Source of the DNA: Bedellia somnulentella
Lineage: Eukaryota > Arthropoda > Insecta > Lepidoptera > Bedelliidae
DNA length: 64,000 nucleotides
NCBI GenBank assembly: GCA_963576735.1
Contig: OY755172.1
Coordinates: 2,232,001 to 2,296,000, forward strand
Direction: 5' to 3'
The notes under the pieces are model-generated. The model saw nothing but the letters and a program-made list of their open reading frames with translations. It was not told the origin of the DNA and did not search any database. The position numbers and the translations under genes were made by a program. The stretch's first letter is position 1. Each line of letters starts with the position of its first letter. This document shows, in pieces, positions 12,201 to 21,800 of the stretch.

Positions 12201-15200
12201 TATATAAGTTACAGTAAATTTTACGATAACAATTATAAAATGTGTCAACCAAAAGTTTTCATAACGTTCATTCTAATGCATACTACAAAATAGAACATTT
12301 TATATTAATTTCCAATATCATCGGCTAGACACTACTAGAAAAAATAATATCTCATTTTTTACTCAAATAAATCTATTTAATGGATGCACATACTGTGCTC
12401 TATTTCTTCTAAATCTGTAAACTTTTCTATCGCAATATTTAGTAAAATATCATGTTATGTACTAAATCAAGGTTCAATAGTAAGACTAATACTACGGAAC
12501 AGCAATCTTTCCCGTTCTATAATTTTCTACAGTAGCTTAATAAAATGTAAGTTAATATAATCTCAACCTTACTTTGTTCTATATTTTATACCGTTATAAT
12601 CTAAATAAATAATAAAATAACAATAATATGTGAAATTTAAATCAAGGTTTCAGTAAGATTAAAACTACAAATTAAAAAACCTTTTCGTCTACTGTAGCCT
12701 AGCAAAATTTATGTAAGATAAATCACATTCGTTCAAGTTCTAAAATAAATAGGAAAACAGAAATGAATAAAAATGTCAACCCTTGATTTCTGCTGATGAT
12801 CTGCTCTCAATCCTTCGTACTTTTTCCCTGGTGTAAAAAATAATGATTTCCAAAGTAAGTTAATTATTGATACATAGTGGTGAGTGTAACTAAAAGTATT
12901 TTATTTTTGTTTCGCGGCAAAATATTTCCAATTGTTATGGAAATATTATCATAATACCTGCAAAGCTAGTAGAACAGACCTTTTAACTAGATATCGCGTG
13001 GTATAAAACAGCCATCTCGTTTGCAATTACATAATATCGTATACTGTCATCTCATTCTTACCGATATCGTGACCATAAAAGAGCGCTCGTGCTAGGCCTC
13101 CAGTCATGGTCACCCTTGAAATAAGTTTAAAGCAAGACGTGGAGATCGTAAAAACGGTTTTTACGTATGTTTTTTAAATCATAATTATGACTTAAATTAA
13201 TTATCCTCCTATTTATGTACCAGCCGAGCAGCTTAAGCCTATCCTCAGTAGGGTGACTTGGCCGGGTCTATATTTACTCACATCAAATATTTATAACTTG
13301 CCTTTCAAAGCACCCAATCGTTTCTTTTTTCCGAAAAATCCGGTGTTTGAACCCACAACATTTTTAAATATTTCCTTACCTTTCTAGAAAAGATGGTTGT
13401 TTTTGTGTTAAAGTTGTGGTGCTTGGCACCGTTTCTGCGTAACTAAAAATATTCATCTTTTCAACCACAAACGATCCTGCACGAGCCGTCCATCCAATAA
13501 TACCGCTACCAGACCCTGAAACATTTTAAAAATAAATTAAGAAAAGCTGTGAAAGAAATGCTGAAATCAATGTTAATTACCTACAACACAAATTTTGATG
13601 CATTTAAATCAAAAACTTATATAAGGTTTACTGTTTCATGTTTTGCTGGGGATAATTATGGATACTTCAAGTACGTTGAAGTAAAAAAATCGAGATTTTG
13701 ATGAACTAACCAGAGTTTGCTGCAGCTTTAATCAGATCTTGTTCTTGACCATTTGATTGTATATTCCCATCGTCAGTTTCATCAGATGGGAATCTTTCTA
13801 AACTAGACAAGGTACCGTATCTGAAAATAAGAAGCCAATTAAAATTACTGAACTTATATATTTTTTAATATACATATATCTTTATTAAAGTTATATGAAA
13901 TTGTATGATACTAAACATTTATTTTTTTAAAGGTTACCTCTTTAATGTCACGTAAGGCGGTTCTTCAAGAGCATCTGGAGATTCAGGAGAGTCATCTACA
14001 AGGTTATCCTGTAAATTATACAAAAAAAATATATCAAATGATTTAAATCCTACGGTTATTTGATAAATATTACAATCCAAAATTATAACTATATAATCAA
14101 CATGTATGATATGATATCTCTAATGAAACTTACAGTCTTAATAGTAGGATTATAATCAGGTGTCGGAGGTACAACAGAGATATCTGGGACCGGTGATTCT
14201 GATTTTACCGAGTTCTGCAGACTATCAGGTCGGCAGTAAGGTTTTCCATTATTAGTAACAATTGATTTACTAAAAGGATCCACTCTCATAAGGCGACTAG
14301 TTGGTTTTATTGCAGATAAACCTAAAAAAATATATAAAGACATTTAAAGTTGCGTGTATATTTTTATATACAGACAAAATAATTACTATTATCCTTACCC
14401 ATTAGCATTAATGGTCCTAACTCTATGTGTTCATCAGAGTTTTCACAATTTTTTGTATTAGCATTATAATCTTCAGTCTTTAAATTAATATCCCCATTCA
14501 TCTTCGCAACGGCAGATATACCCATTCTCGGAGATCTTTTTAGACGGCTTTCTACTTTAACTTCTGATTTTCCATCATTCACTGGAGTATCCTCTAAAAA
14601 AACTGATGAAGTTTCTAACCGAGAGTTTGTGTTTTCTCTTCTTGTCACTATATTAATTCCCAATACTTTATTCAATACATTTTCTGCTTTTTGTTTCGTT
14701 GTATCTTTTTTATCACTTGAAGGAGATCCGTTCCAATTACATACTTTATTATTCCTACTTCTTGTGAGTGTAATATTTTCTACGCACTTAACTTCATTGA
14801 TGTATTTCTCTTGAGCAATGACGCACTGGACATGATTAGATATATTCGAGTTAGACATTCTTAAATCGTTAGAGCTAGAGTTAAAAACCATCGAGCTGCA
14901 TGTTGTGTGACTGGTTGATAATGGACTATTATTTCTACTACTATTTCTAGAACTTGGACTGGGCGTTCTTAAAGAACTATTCCTTAATTCCAGTTGACTC
15001 TTATTATTTATACTTGGCGAAGATCTACTTAATATAGGTGAATCAGTTTTCAGTTCATAAGAAGTTGATTTTAACATTTTTTGACTTTGTTCAATCGAGT
15101 CTATGACTTTTAAGGCCGCTTTGGGAACATCTTCAGGACGCAAGTTTACAGTACCTTTATTTTCAAAATGACTGCATATTTTTGGCTTATGATTGCCACA

Positions 15201-16148
15201 ATTTGTGCTAGAGGCACTTCTAGAACTTGGATTTGAATTTTCAGGAGATGTGTCTATTTTTTGTGCATTGGAACTCAATGAATCTTTTTGTGAAATAAGA
15301 GGGCTATTGGGTTTTGATAGGCATTTTTTATGGCATTGTCTACAAACAGGTATCGTATCTACTACTACTGGACTTGTTCTAACAGTAATCTGAAACAAAA
15401 ACAATTTACATTTTCTTGAATTTAGAACTAATCAAATGTCTCGATTAATCAATTTCCGCCTTTACTACTTACTTGGCTACCGGAATTACTGCTCTTCGAA
15501 GGACTTCTGTCATTATCTTTCTTTTCAGTTGATGACGAATTTTTACTGTCACCGTTACCATTTACTGCGTTTGCGGAGTCTAAAAGGCGTAGCTCCTGAG
15601 ATCTTTTTCTTAATTCTTCAATGCTCCATGTCTATCATCATAATAAAAATATGTAAATCTTTTTTTATACTTGAATGTACAATACTTTATGAAAATATTT
15701 CATCATAACGTAATGATGGTAGGGTATAATTCAGTCTTTTTCTTATTTAGACTCTGTTCAAATAGCATACTAACTAGGCATTTAGACAATTTGTTTGAAT
15801 ATTTCTGCTAATGGAGTGATGTTCGAAAATGATTCATTAAATTAAAATTCATTGGAATGAATTGAAAAAATTGGAAAATGCATTTGGAAATCCACGAATC
15901 AAATAATATTTAAATTCATTAAACACCGTTGGACACCCATTTTAATTTAGGGAAGAAGTTTGCGGAATCGTTTTCACAAAATATTAAAGTGTTATTAATT
16001 GAATTACCTCTAAATCTGGTTCGGGTGGATCAAGTTCTTCACTTTCCGGTAATTGTGTCATCCATCGTTGTAAGTGTAAGCTGGAACCTCTACTTCTTGT
16101 ACTGCGACCTTCAGCACCAGTTTGGGTTTCTACTGAACTTCGCCGAGT
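189..16148 (-). CDS. Long C-terminal tail exons, probably of the same C2-PDZ-RhoGEF gene
   Basis: Sixteen phase-compatible exons, plus one alternative terminal exon, form an open frame of about 1010 residues that leaves the window at 189. The protein is Ser/Pro/Asn-rich and acidic in patches, with no domain I recognise. Short patterned pieces include TWSIEELRKRSQEL (helical), a Cys cluster CRQCHKKC, YVTLKRYGTLSSLERF and GWTARAGSFVVEKM, which look conserved rather than random. No start codon or promoter-like exon is visible between 16149 and 18248. The first tail exon (phase 0) matches a donor (TAT|GTAGAA) inside the terminal exon of the short isoform. I infer one gene with two C-termini. The alternative, a separate gene whose start I missed, remains possible. 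Confidence 0.6.
650..688 (-). CDS. Tail exon 30 (short)
   Basis: 39 bases, phase 1 in and out, encoding EILYRASTCSTDS. The donor CAG|GTACTA at 650 keeps phase with the exon at 288. Reading on instead reaches a stop (TAG) near 517, so a third ending by intron retention is possible. Confidence 0.5.
868..1078 (-). CDS. Tail exon 29
   Basis: 211 bases, phase 0 in, phase 1 out, GC-rich. It encodes ISGMTKLPNLQAGESDHWSF, RAACQKSLLRRVASADAVIH and a Pro/Arg/His-rich end. Open on the opposite strand too, but only this frame keeps phase with the neighbours. Confidence 0.65.
1396..1492 (+). mobile_element. RTE-like LINE 3' fragment (family B)
   Basis: Degenerate copy of the LINE 3' end (GTAGCGATCGATGGTCTCTG and the CCCCAAT...AATGGTGTAAG tail). 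The rest of intron 1079-1508 shows nothing. Confidence 0.6.
1509..1645 (-). CDS. Tail exon 28
   Basis: 137 bases, phase 1 in, phase 0 out. It encodes STELESSESDERKPTTPEER, then LSPRAEMRLALDRGTDMLAD. An acidic Ser-rich piece followed by a charged helix. Acceptor TTGCAG, donor TGG|GTAAAT. Confidence 0.72.
1931..2062. mobile_element. 132-bp MITE with perfect 12-bp inverted ends
   Basis: Ends are GCAAGCACGAGC and GCTCGTGCTTGC. The inside (AACTAGTTATCGCGTGG, TATCGTATACTGCCATCTCA) recurs in a second, eroded copy at 12966-13095. The transposase family is not known. Confidence 0.65.
2138..2281 (-). CDS. Tail exon 27
   Basis: 144 bases, phase 1 in and out, GC-rich. It encodes CPDVRACAAAGAGGGGGRDS, then a Ser/Thr/Pro stretch ending PLRDAFT. 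The Gly run is coded by GGC/GGT/GCC codons. The acceptor (TTCAAAAG) is weak. A 5.1-kb intron filled with repeats separates it from exon 26. Confidence 0.65.
2631..2803. repeat. Near-perfect 67-bp inverted repeat (fold-back)
   Basis: Arms 2631-2697 and 2737-2803 pair with one mismatch around a 39-base GC-rich loop. The outer ends read ATACTAATATTA. Probably a fold-back MITE. In an intron it would make a long hairpin RNA. Confidence 0.85.
2931..3003 (-). tRNA. tRNA-like sequence (non-canonical), minus copy
   Basis: 73 bases with a 7-bp acceptor stem (GACACTG/CAGTGTC), D arm with A box TAGCTCAGTTGGC, and T arm GCGGGTTCGAACCCCGC with a perfect B box. The anticodon arm pairs only 4 bp with an 8-base loop, so this is a tRNA-derived element rather than a sure tRNA gene. 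Confidence 0.5.
4003..4252. mobile_element. RTE-like LINE fragment, folded
   Basis: 4003-4160 is the LINE 3' region in minus orientation; 4170-4252 is the extreme 3' end in plus orientation with an (ATGT)n tail. A fold-back rearrangement inside the Helitron. Confidence 0.65.
4357..4604 (-). mobile_element. Family A SINE-like element
   Basis: About 245 bp. In its own sense it begins GCCGTGTAGTGTCGGCTTAG (last bases often lost) and ends GCCGTGAGTATATGTATG plus (ATGT)n. No ORF. Fixed 5' end with a microsatellite 3' tail fits LINE-driven retroposition. Nested in the Helitron. Confidence 0.75.
5461..5520 (-). tRNA. tRNA-like sequence, truncated at the inversion
   Basis: Minus-strand copy identical to the others until the D arm (GCTCTGCCAACT), where it jumps to the start of a plus-strand unit. 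Confidence 0.5.
5624..5696 (+). tRNA. tRNA-like sequence, array unit 1
   Basis: Same 73-base tRNA-like sequence: A box, B box, closed acceptor stem, T5 terminator just downstream. 8-base anticodon loop (GGCGTATA). Confidence 0.5.
5939..6011 (+). tRNA. tRNA-like sequence, array unit 2
   Basis: Identical in sequence to unit 1. Confidence 0.5.
6254..6326 (+). tRNA. tRNA-like sequence, array unit 3
   Basis: Identical in sequence to unit 1. Confidence 0.5.
6569..6641 (+). tRNA. tRNA-like sequence, array unit 4
   Basis: Identical in sequence to unit 1. Confidence 0.5.
6884..6956 (+). tRNA. tRNA-like sequence, array unit 5
   Basis: Identical in sequence to unit 1; its unit is cut shortly after. 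Confidence 0.5.
7415..7525 (-). CDS. Tail exon 26
   Basis: 111 bases, phase 1 in and out. It encodes ANPNAAVETLEVAGAELIGS, then PDKTPTNEIPTILLPS. Acceptor TTTCCAG, donor TCTC|GTAAGT. Confidence 0.7.
7526..8399. other. Intron; AT-rich, no feature recognised
   Basis: T-rich tracts at about 7697-7728 (possible old retroposon tail). Otherwise nothing. Confidence 0.4.
8400..8517 (-). CDS. Tail exon 25
   Basis: 118 bases, phase 0 in, phase 1 out; clearly more GC-rich than its surroundings. It encodes VISHIDWSAMRHLAQDSGRG, then Gly/Ala/Leu-rich sequence ending SSAVLQPG. The donor GTATGG is fair; the acceptor CTAG has a poor pyrimidine tract, so the right edge is uncertain. It is the only phase-1 bridge between exons 24 and 26 that I found. 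Confidence 0.55.
8929..9162 (-). mobile_element. Family A SINE-like element
   Basis: Minus copy with a (TACA)n tail at 8929-8942; lacks the last bases of the 5' end. Sequence 9163-10130 shows nothing else except an A13 tract near 9961. Confidence 0.75.
10131..10230 (-). CDS. Tail exon 24
   Basis: 100 bases, phase 2 in, phase 0 out. It encodes RDVFRRRLEPLLEEDCDDSG, then SEDNKPTPTNPDNQ. A basic helix followed by an acidic run. Donor CAG|GTGAAT. Confidence 0.7.
10283..10512 (-). mobile_element. RTE-like LINE C-terminal fragment (family B)
   Basis: Translates (broken) to GRPRKTFLDQIENVFIKREV and SIVSAYLNGN, the RT C-terminal tail seen in the better copy at 20901-21287. Confidence 0.7.
10855..10973 (-). 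CDS. Tail exon 23
   Basis: 119 bases, phase 0 in, phase 2 out. It encodes SPTKSTSSYAGDDDTELMMD, then ELLMAPTITGPTTMRPLL. Donor CCCAG|GTAATT. Confidence 0.72.
11002..11118 (-). repeat. Eroded copy of the tRNA-like unit
   Basis: AAAGGAAAGAAGAATTTCGAC, CACCGGCGGGGATCGAACCCC and CCCCATATGTGGTTTTCATGA match the array unit in minus orientation, with an internal deletion. Confidence 0.6.
11278..11530 (-). mobile_element. Family A SINE-like element
   Basis: Nearly full copy, subtype with CCACGGGTAGAAATGGGG. Confidence 0.75.
11694..11850 (-). CDS. Tail exon 22
   Basis: 157 bases, phase 2 in, phase 0 out. It encodes CLGVSDWKTSFNNEEVADNG then a Gly/Ser/Asp-rich piece DAWGTPSSGDLSDNLQ. Acceptor ACTCTAG, donor TCG|GTAAGT. 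Confidence 0.72.
12776..12827 (-). CDS. Candidate alternative terminal exon
   Basis: Acceptor TTTTTTACACCAG, phase 2 in, encoding EKVRRIESRSSAEIKG then TGA at 12778-12776. In phase with exon 21, it would end the protein near residue 2298. I found no AATAAA close behind it, which weakens the call. Confidence 0.4.
12966..13095. mobile_element. Second copy of the 132-bp MITE
   Basis: Shares ATATCGCGTGGTATAAA, CAGCCATCTC and ATCGTATACTGTCATCTCAT with 1931-2062; the left end is eroded. Confidence 0.55.
13380..13515 (-). CDS. Tail exon 21
   Basis: 136 bases, phase 1 in, phase 2 out. It encodes SGSGIIGWTARAGSFVVEKM, then NIFSYAETVPS and a Thr/Gln stretch ending PSFLER. The next exon in phase is either 12827 (stop) or 11850 (continues). 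Confidence 0.7.
13711..13820 (-). CDS. Tail exon 20
   Basis: 110 bases, phase 2 in, phase 1 out. It encodes RYGTLSSLERFPSDETDDGN and a Gln/Asp-rich helix. Donor TCTG|GTTAGT. Confidence 0.7.
13938..14008 (-). CDS. Tail exon 19
   Basis: 71 bases, phase 0 in, phase 2 out. It encodes DNLVDDSPESPDALEEPPYV then TLK. Acceptor ATTTACAG, donor AGAG|GTAACC. Confidence 0.7.
14134..14321 (-). CDS. Tail exon 18
   Basis: 188 bases, phase 1 in, phase 0 out. It encodes LSAIKPTSRLMRVDPFSKSI, then a Pro-rich end VPPTPDYNPTIKT. Donor ACT|GTAAGT. Confidence 0.72.
14399..15389 (-). CDS. Tail exon 17 (large)
   Basis: 991 bases, phase 0 in, phase 1 out; 330 codons open. It starts ITVRTSPVVVDTIP, then a Cys cluster CRQCHKKC, Ser/Asn/Thr-rich disordered sequence with many SP sites, a helix RPEDVPKAALKVIDSIEQSQ, and ends LGPLMLMG. 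Donor ATGG|GTAAGG. No known domain recognised. Confidence 0.78.
15473..15631 (-). CDS. Tail exon 16
   Basis: 159 bases, phase 0. It encodes TWSIEELRKRSQELRLLD, a likely amphipathic helix, then an Asn/Ser/Lys-rich stretch. Donor CAA|GTAAGT. Confidence 0.75.
16008..16148 (-). CDS. Tail exon 15
   Basis: 141 bases, phase 0. It encodes TRRSSVETQTGAEGRSTRSR, then SSLHLQRWMTQLPESEELDP. Basic/Ser followed by an acidic end. Donor GAG|GTAATT. Confidence 0.72.
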
Positions 16149-16200
16149 CTAAGATGTCGAGAGTATGTGCAATGGAATGATTAATTTCTTCTCAAAACTC

Positions 16201-16443
16201 AAACGTTCACACGTTCGCACGCCTGTTATCCCCAAAGGGGTCTGCCGAGGTATTTCTTTCTTTCTATATTTCTAAATGAGGCATGTGGGTTTCCTTACAA
16301 TATTTCCCTCACCGTTAACCACCATGATAAATTAACCGCACAAACGACTAAAGAAAAGACAAATTGGTGTGGGCTTGACCCGGGATTTGAACTCTTATCG
16401 TCTGCACGATAAACGGTGTTCTACCCATTGAGCTTAAGCGGTT
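16201..16443 (-). mobile_element. tRNA-derived SINE (family C)
   Basis: Reverse strand carries a tRNA-like head (CAATGGGTAGAACACCG and GAGTTCAAATCCCGGGTC, a B box), then the body with AACGGTGAGGGAAATATTGT. 16444-18140 otherwise shows nothing coding. Confidence 0.7.
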
Positions 16444-18144
16444 GCTAACTAAATTATTTATTTCAAACTTTTGCTGAATACCCCTTCAACTTTCTTTTTC
16501 ATAAGGGTCATTTTTTTATTAATGCTAGTAAAATCATTTTTATTATACGATTTACTAAGAAAAATGGTAGTTTATATTTACTCGAAACCTTTGCAAAACT
16601 TCCTAAAAAGGTATTTAATAAATAAAATGATCCAGTTTTGATAAGGTTTTTATTTGTTTTCACATAAAATTTATATCGAACTAAACATTAACGTTTTACT
16701 TCCAAATTAGGACAAAGTTATTCCTAAATTGCGAATTGCGACTAATGTCGCGTCTATATCTAGTTCTCATTTTACACACAGCCGAAAATTATGTCATATT
16801 ATTAAAACGCGGCTTTAGGTGATGTGAACATTTTGCGATACTAGCGAGATCTCTTGTTTTAAAATTGTATTAGGATATACGTGCAGCTACCATTTTTCTT
16901 AGTAAATGTTTGTAATTTTATCATGTTTAGAAAGCGACACCAAAAGTGGCAACAACAAACTCGTGTATTTTGTAGCGGATCGCTAAATATCCACATTACC
17001 TGTACAATTTCAGTGCTACAGTGCACAGACACAGAAACAAATGTAATTACTTACACAGCTGCTGTAACCAATAAGAGAACAATTCAAAAAACACTTAAGG
17101 ATACAACATGACGTTTATATGCAATCATAAAATATAAATCTATAAATCTGCAGAGCACGAAAAGTCAAGTAACTCATTCTATCTCATTCAGGTCGTCATT
17201 TATTAATTACGTGTCGGTTCAATCGAAGTAACCGGCTATATTATACAATTTGATTCGCGAGCATAAAAAAATGCCCATTGGGCACAGTAAATAATTTATC
17301 TTTTCTATTGCCCAAAGTTTATATTTTGTACTAGAATAGTTTCATTAAATTGATAATGTACATTTTATCTATAGTAATGTATTTTAAGAGTAGGACATTA
17401 GTATCTGTTTTATTATTTTTGGCGTAAATTTCGAAATTTAACGTTTTTTTTTGTATAGCTTTATATAGTTGCAAAAAATACAGTCACTTTTGCCTAGTGT
17501 AGTTTATACTAGTAAAAGACTGAATATAATTTTGGCCATTGCAGGTTTATAACAACTACCATCAAGAAACAGACAAAATATGTAGAAAATCCCTGAAAAT
17601 AGTTCTTAGAACAAAAGAACAAAATATTAGATACTAATAGTTCATAATCAGCGAAAGTTTTAATTTTTCCAATAAAAGGACGGAAGGCTTAAAACGTCGT
17701 CATCAAATACATTTTTCATCATTATAAGAAAAATATAGAAATTAAATGCGAAGCATTATATCTTCAAAACTATTTTTTGCTTTATTAATAATTAGTATTC
17801 TAAGATTTGGCTGTATGGTTCCCAGGGACCCAAATTATTACATATTATGTACAGTGTAAATCTTCACAATATATGGTTTTGGCATGAAAATATTTTAATT
17901 TGTAGTTTTATCATATAGACTTATAAAGTACAAATATTCTATCTACTTTCACAACATAAAAGCTCTCCGTTTAGACACTTACATAACTGGGCTTAATTTT
18001 ATAAGAAAGAGATTATAGAGCTTCTTTAAACATACAAATACTGGGGTACACTATCTATACTATAGGTACAAAATTTTATCGACATTTATCTAATTATTAT
18101 ATACAAAGCTTTCAGTTTTATTACTTTGGCTTTTTAAATATACG

Positions 18145-18150
18145 TTTATT
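18145..18150 (-). terminator. Poly(A) signal AATAAA for the short isoform
   Basis: Minus-strand AATAAA about 100 bases downstream of the TGA at 18249. It makes exon 14 a real 3' end. The 3'UTR is about 110-130 bases. Confidence 0.6.
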
Positions 18151-18248
18151 TTTTATAAATGCTTGTACTAACCGGCTTTGTAAAAAAATGGGTTTTTAGA
18201 ACGGTTCCAGAGTTAGATGTTTTTCTATTCTGGATCCGAATCGTACGA

Positions 18249-18882
18249 TCAAAATTCTACATAGGCTGGTGGAGTTGGCTTATCGGGTAAAACCAACCGA
18301 GGAATTAGAGGATCGTCATGCCAAAACACAAATTCTTCTACGGCGTGTTTATATGAGGGATCAATATCGAGATCAGCTAGAGCTAGATCAGCTTCAAACG
18401 ACTCCCAACCGCATGGAGAATGCTCCGAAAAATTTTCGGCACCGCCATCATCAGGGGAGACTTGAGCACTAGGCGAATACGTATTATGTTTAAAAATGCT
18501 AGATTCAGACACAAAGTGCGAAGAAAATGTTTGAGATTCCACTGAAGATAAATTGGCTGAAGGAGTGTCTGGTGTTGGCGCTGTTTTCCAAACGGAAGAT
18601 AAGGGCCCTCTAACAGGTTGTGGAAGCGGAGACTCGGAATGATTTGTGCGGACATCAAATGTGACTTTGACGTCTCTTTCGTGTTTTTCTTCTATTAGCA
18701 TGTTTAGGTGTGATCTGTACGAGCTAGCTGGCAGTATAGCAAGACTCGAGTGCCTTTGGAAGCTAGATGTTGATACCTGACGTTGCTGCGAGTCCAATGT
18801 GGCGAGAGAAAACGTGAGTTGAGGGTCCGGCGAATCTAGAGGTGATCCCAGAGGCGTGCCCGACATCGTGTGTACTCGGTAT
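18249..18882 (-). CDS. Terminal exon 14 of the short isoform
   Basis: 634 bases, phase 2 in. It encodes a Ser/Pro-rich tail ending KPTPPAYVEF and TGA at 18251-18249. A phase-0 donor TAT|GTAGAA at 18261/18260 would drop VEF and the stop and join the exon at 16148 in frame. An AATAAA lies about 100 bases past the stop. The middle has an acidic helix-like piece (ESFEADLALADLDIDPSYKH). Confidence 0.87.
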
Positions 18883-21800
18883 CTGAAGATAAATAATATT
18901 ATCAGTTAGTATAATGAGTTTCATTATGAAAAAAAGGGTATGTAGCAATGTTTTTAACATTAATAAGAGTTTATTTAAATATGTTGACTTTGAAACCTTT
19001 TTTTTAATTTGTAGTAATTATCCAGTTACTGTGGTGCAATTATACCAGGAAAGCCTACAATGCTCTGCGGGTCCAATATAATAATTCTTTCAGGGGTTTG
19101 TTGGGGCTACACTGGCGCTGCAGCGCATCTGGGATGTTCACAGAACACGGCACAGATGGCTTCCAGGCTATTCTGCGTAAACGAGTAGCCTCCTTGTGGA
19201 CCTGAATTAGGTGTAGTACCAACAAGCTCCTGGAGATCAATGCGGACAGAGTTGATAGTCCAATTTTAAATCATTGGTCATCACTCCATGTGATAAGTAA
19301 TATAAATTTCAAATTCTACTAACATAGTTTATAAGTCTTTTCACTAACAGATATATGGACATTTTGTAACTGATTTGTCTGAAATAAATGATTTTATTAT
19401 TATTATTTCAGGCATGAATTTTAGTTCCTCGCCTCTCCCATGGCCGAAAATGAAAATATAAATTTTAAATGGGAGAGGCGGTACTCCCCAACAAAAGCAC
19501 AGTCGGTCGGGGTCAGGGAGTCAGGTTCAAGAACCGACGGATGATCCGAGCCGTATCGAGCAGCACCGCTTTCTGCATTTGTGCTGGAACCGACACGCCA
19601 CAGAAATCCAACCGCCTCAAGTTGGTCGCGAGGCTGGTTGGAATTAACCCGTTCGCGGACAAAACAATTGGGATAATTTCAGTCGAGGTCACACCCCACA
19701 TGTCGGTGATCTCGTGAGCCAGATCGAGATACTTCCGACGCTTCTCGGTTTCGGCTTTCACGAGACCCTCGTCATGCGGGATAGTGACATCCACTAGAAA
19801 TACCCTCGACTGCGACCGATCCCACACCACGATATCAGGCTTATTCGCTAGAATAGTCCTGTCCGTGATAACGGATCGGTCCCAATAGATTTTGGCACGG
19901 TCGTTTTCTAGAATTGGCTCCGGCAGATACTTGTAATACGGCAACCTCTGTTGCAAGAGTCCGTATTTCAGAGCGAGCTCCTGATGCAGGATTTTGGCTG
20001 CTTGATTGTGTCTGTGCAAGTACTCAGTGTTAGCAAGAGCCGAACAACCGGAAATAACATGCCTAAGTGACTCTCCGGGACGGCCACATGCTCGACAGAT
20101 GTCTGTGGTACCGTCCTTTAGGATGTATTTCCGATAGTTCCGCGTCTTGATAACCTGGTCTTGTATAGCACAGACAAAACCTTCGGTTTCCCCAAAGAGG
20201 TCCCCGAAACGCAGCCAATGCAGGGAGGCTTTACGGTCCACGAAAGGTTCGTGAAGTACCTTGTAAAACCTCCCGTGCAGCTCCTTCTATTATTATTATT
20301 ATTACTGACACTCCGTAAGGCAGTTTGTTGAAAGATTTTGTAAACTAAAAGATAATGTTTCTTTTTTATTTCTTTGAGTTTTTGATAACCTAATTTATCT
20401 GATTTTTATTTTCAATTACATTGTATTCATCTAAAGTACTTTGTAAAACTTACATTTGTCTCTGCAGTAGACTTTGCCATACTGCCTTGAGATCTATGGA
20501 CGGTGCGCGAAGAACAACGGATCTTGCTCGAAAAGGTGTTCGGGGTGAACACGACACTAAAGGACTTTCAGCACCACTTCGACCCAAAATAAGACGGAAT
20601 TCTGTTACTGAAATAAAAAAAATATGAAATATCAAGCAACGGAAAAAATTGGTACATGTATCAAAAACTTTGCCAAATCTGTAGAACCAACGTTTTTTAG
20701 TCAATTCCAGAAGTAGATATGAGAAACTCAGCCATATGACATTGTATTAGTACAAAACAGCGATAGTCCTGCCCTCTGTAAATGCACTATCTAAGAAAAC
20801 GTGGGTATTATGAACACCAGTTTCCAATACTACGTGATGATCAGAAGTATAAGTACCTGAGCCATCCCTTCGGGGATTTACGGCATGAGTGTTTAATTAT
20901 AAGTTTATATTAGGAAGTATATGTAATGTAAGGTTGTGCGACAGAGTGAGAAATAGTGTAATTCGTGAACGTTTAGGTGTGAAAGATGACGTAGTGTGCA
21001 AGATAGAGAAAGGAATGTTAAGGTGGTTTGGGCACATAGAGAGGATGAATGACAGTAAATTGGTGAAAGAGATCTATAGAGCCAACGTGGAAGGTAATGT
21101 GAGTAGAGGACGACCACGGAGGACACACCTGGACCAAACAGAGTGTGTGCTCAAAAAGGCCGGCGTCCGAAGTATGAAGAATAAAAGAGCATGTATGGGA
21201 AGAATGATGAATGTAACAGAAGCAAAAGTGATTTGCCTGGATTGTACAAAGTGGCGATCGATAGTCTCTGCCTACAGTAAGTAAGTATTAGGAAAGTGGT
21301 GAGATCAGATATTGTTGTTATATCCAACCATTACATTCCTCTCGAATCTTTTTAAAGGCTAAATTTTCTTACGTTATAATCGTATGGTAGCCATAAAAGA
21401 AACGTTGCAGTAGAGTATTAAAACAATAATTAAAATGTTTTGTTCATGAAAACCTCATGTGGGGATATCACTAATCAATTAGGGAAAGAAAAAATTTTCA
21501 ACACTAGATGGACTCGAACCCGCAACCTCTTCACACCATAGCTCAATTGACAGAGCGACCGGGGCGTTGACCGGGAGGTCGCTGGTTCGAGTCCTGCTGA
21601 TGTCGAAACATTTGTCTTTCCTTCATTGATAATGAAAAGAATAAGTTAATACCAACCTTTTTTCCTAACATTAAATTGCGCTTCAGAAACAGTTGCCAAG
21701 GACACCGGTTCCTCTGTCACAAATAAAACCCGATCTCTGGAGACAGTCGCAAAAAGGAGAAGATCAGTAAATAAAAGTGCCCAGTAGGGTCGTACTGTTC

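Noticed and set aside
189..16148. A second, independent minus-strand gene in the left quarter
   Set aside because: No ATG exon, promoter-like patch or phase-free start was found to its right, and the first exon fits the donor in exon 14 in frame. Kept as the weaker alternative.
20454..20607. Direct splice from exon 13 to 16148, skipping exon 14
   Set aside because: The phase 2 to phase 0 join gives a stop within six codons.
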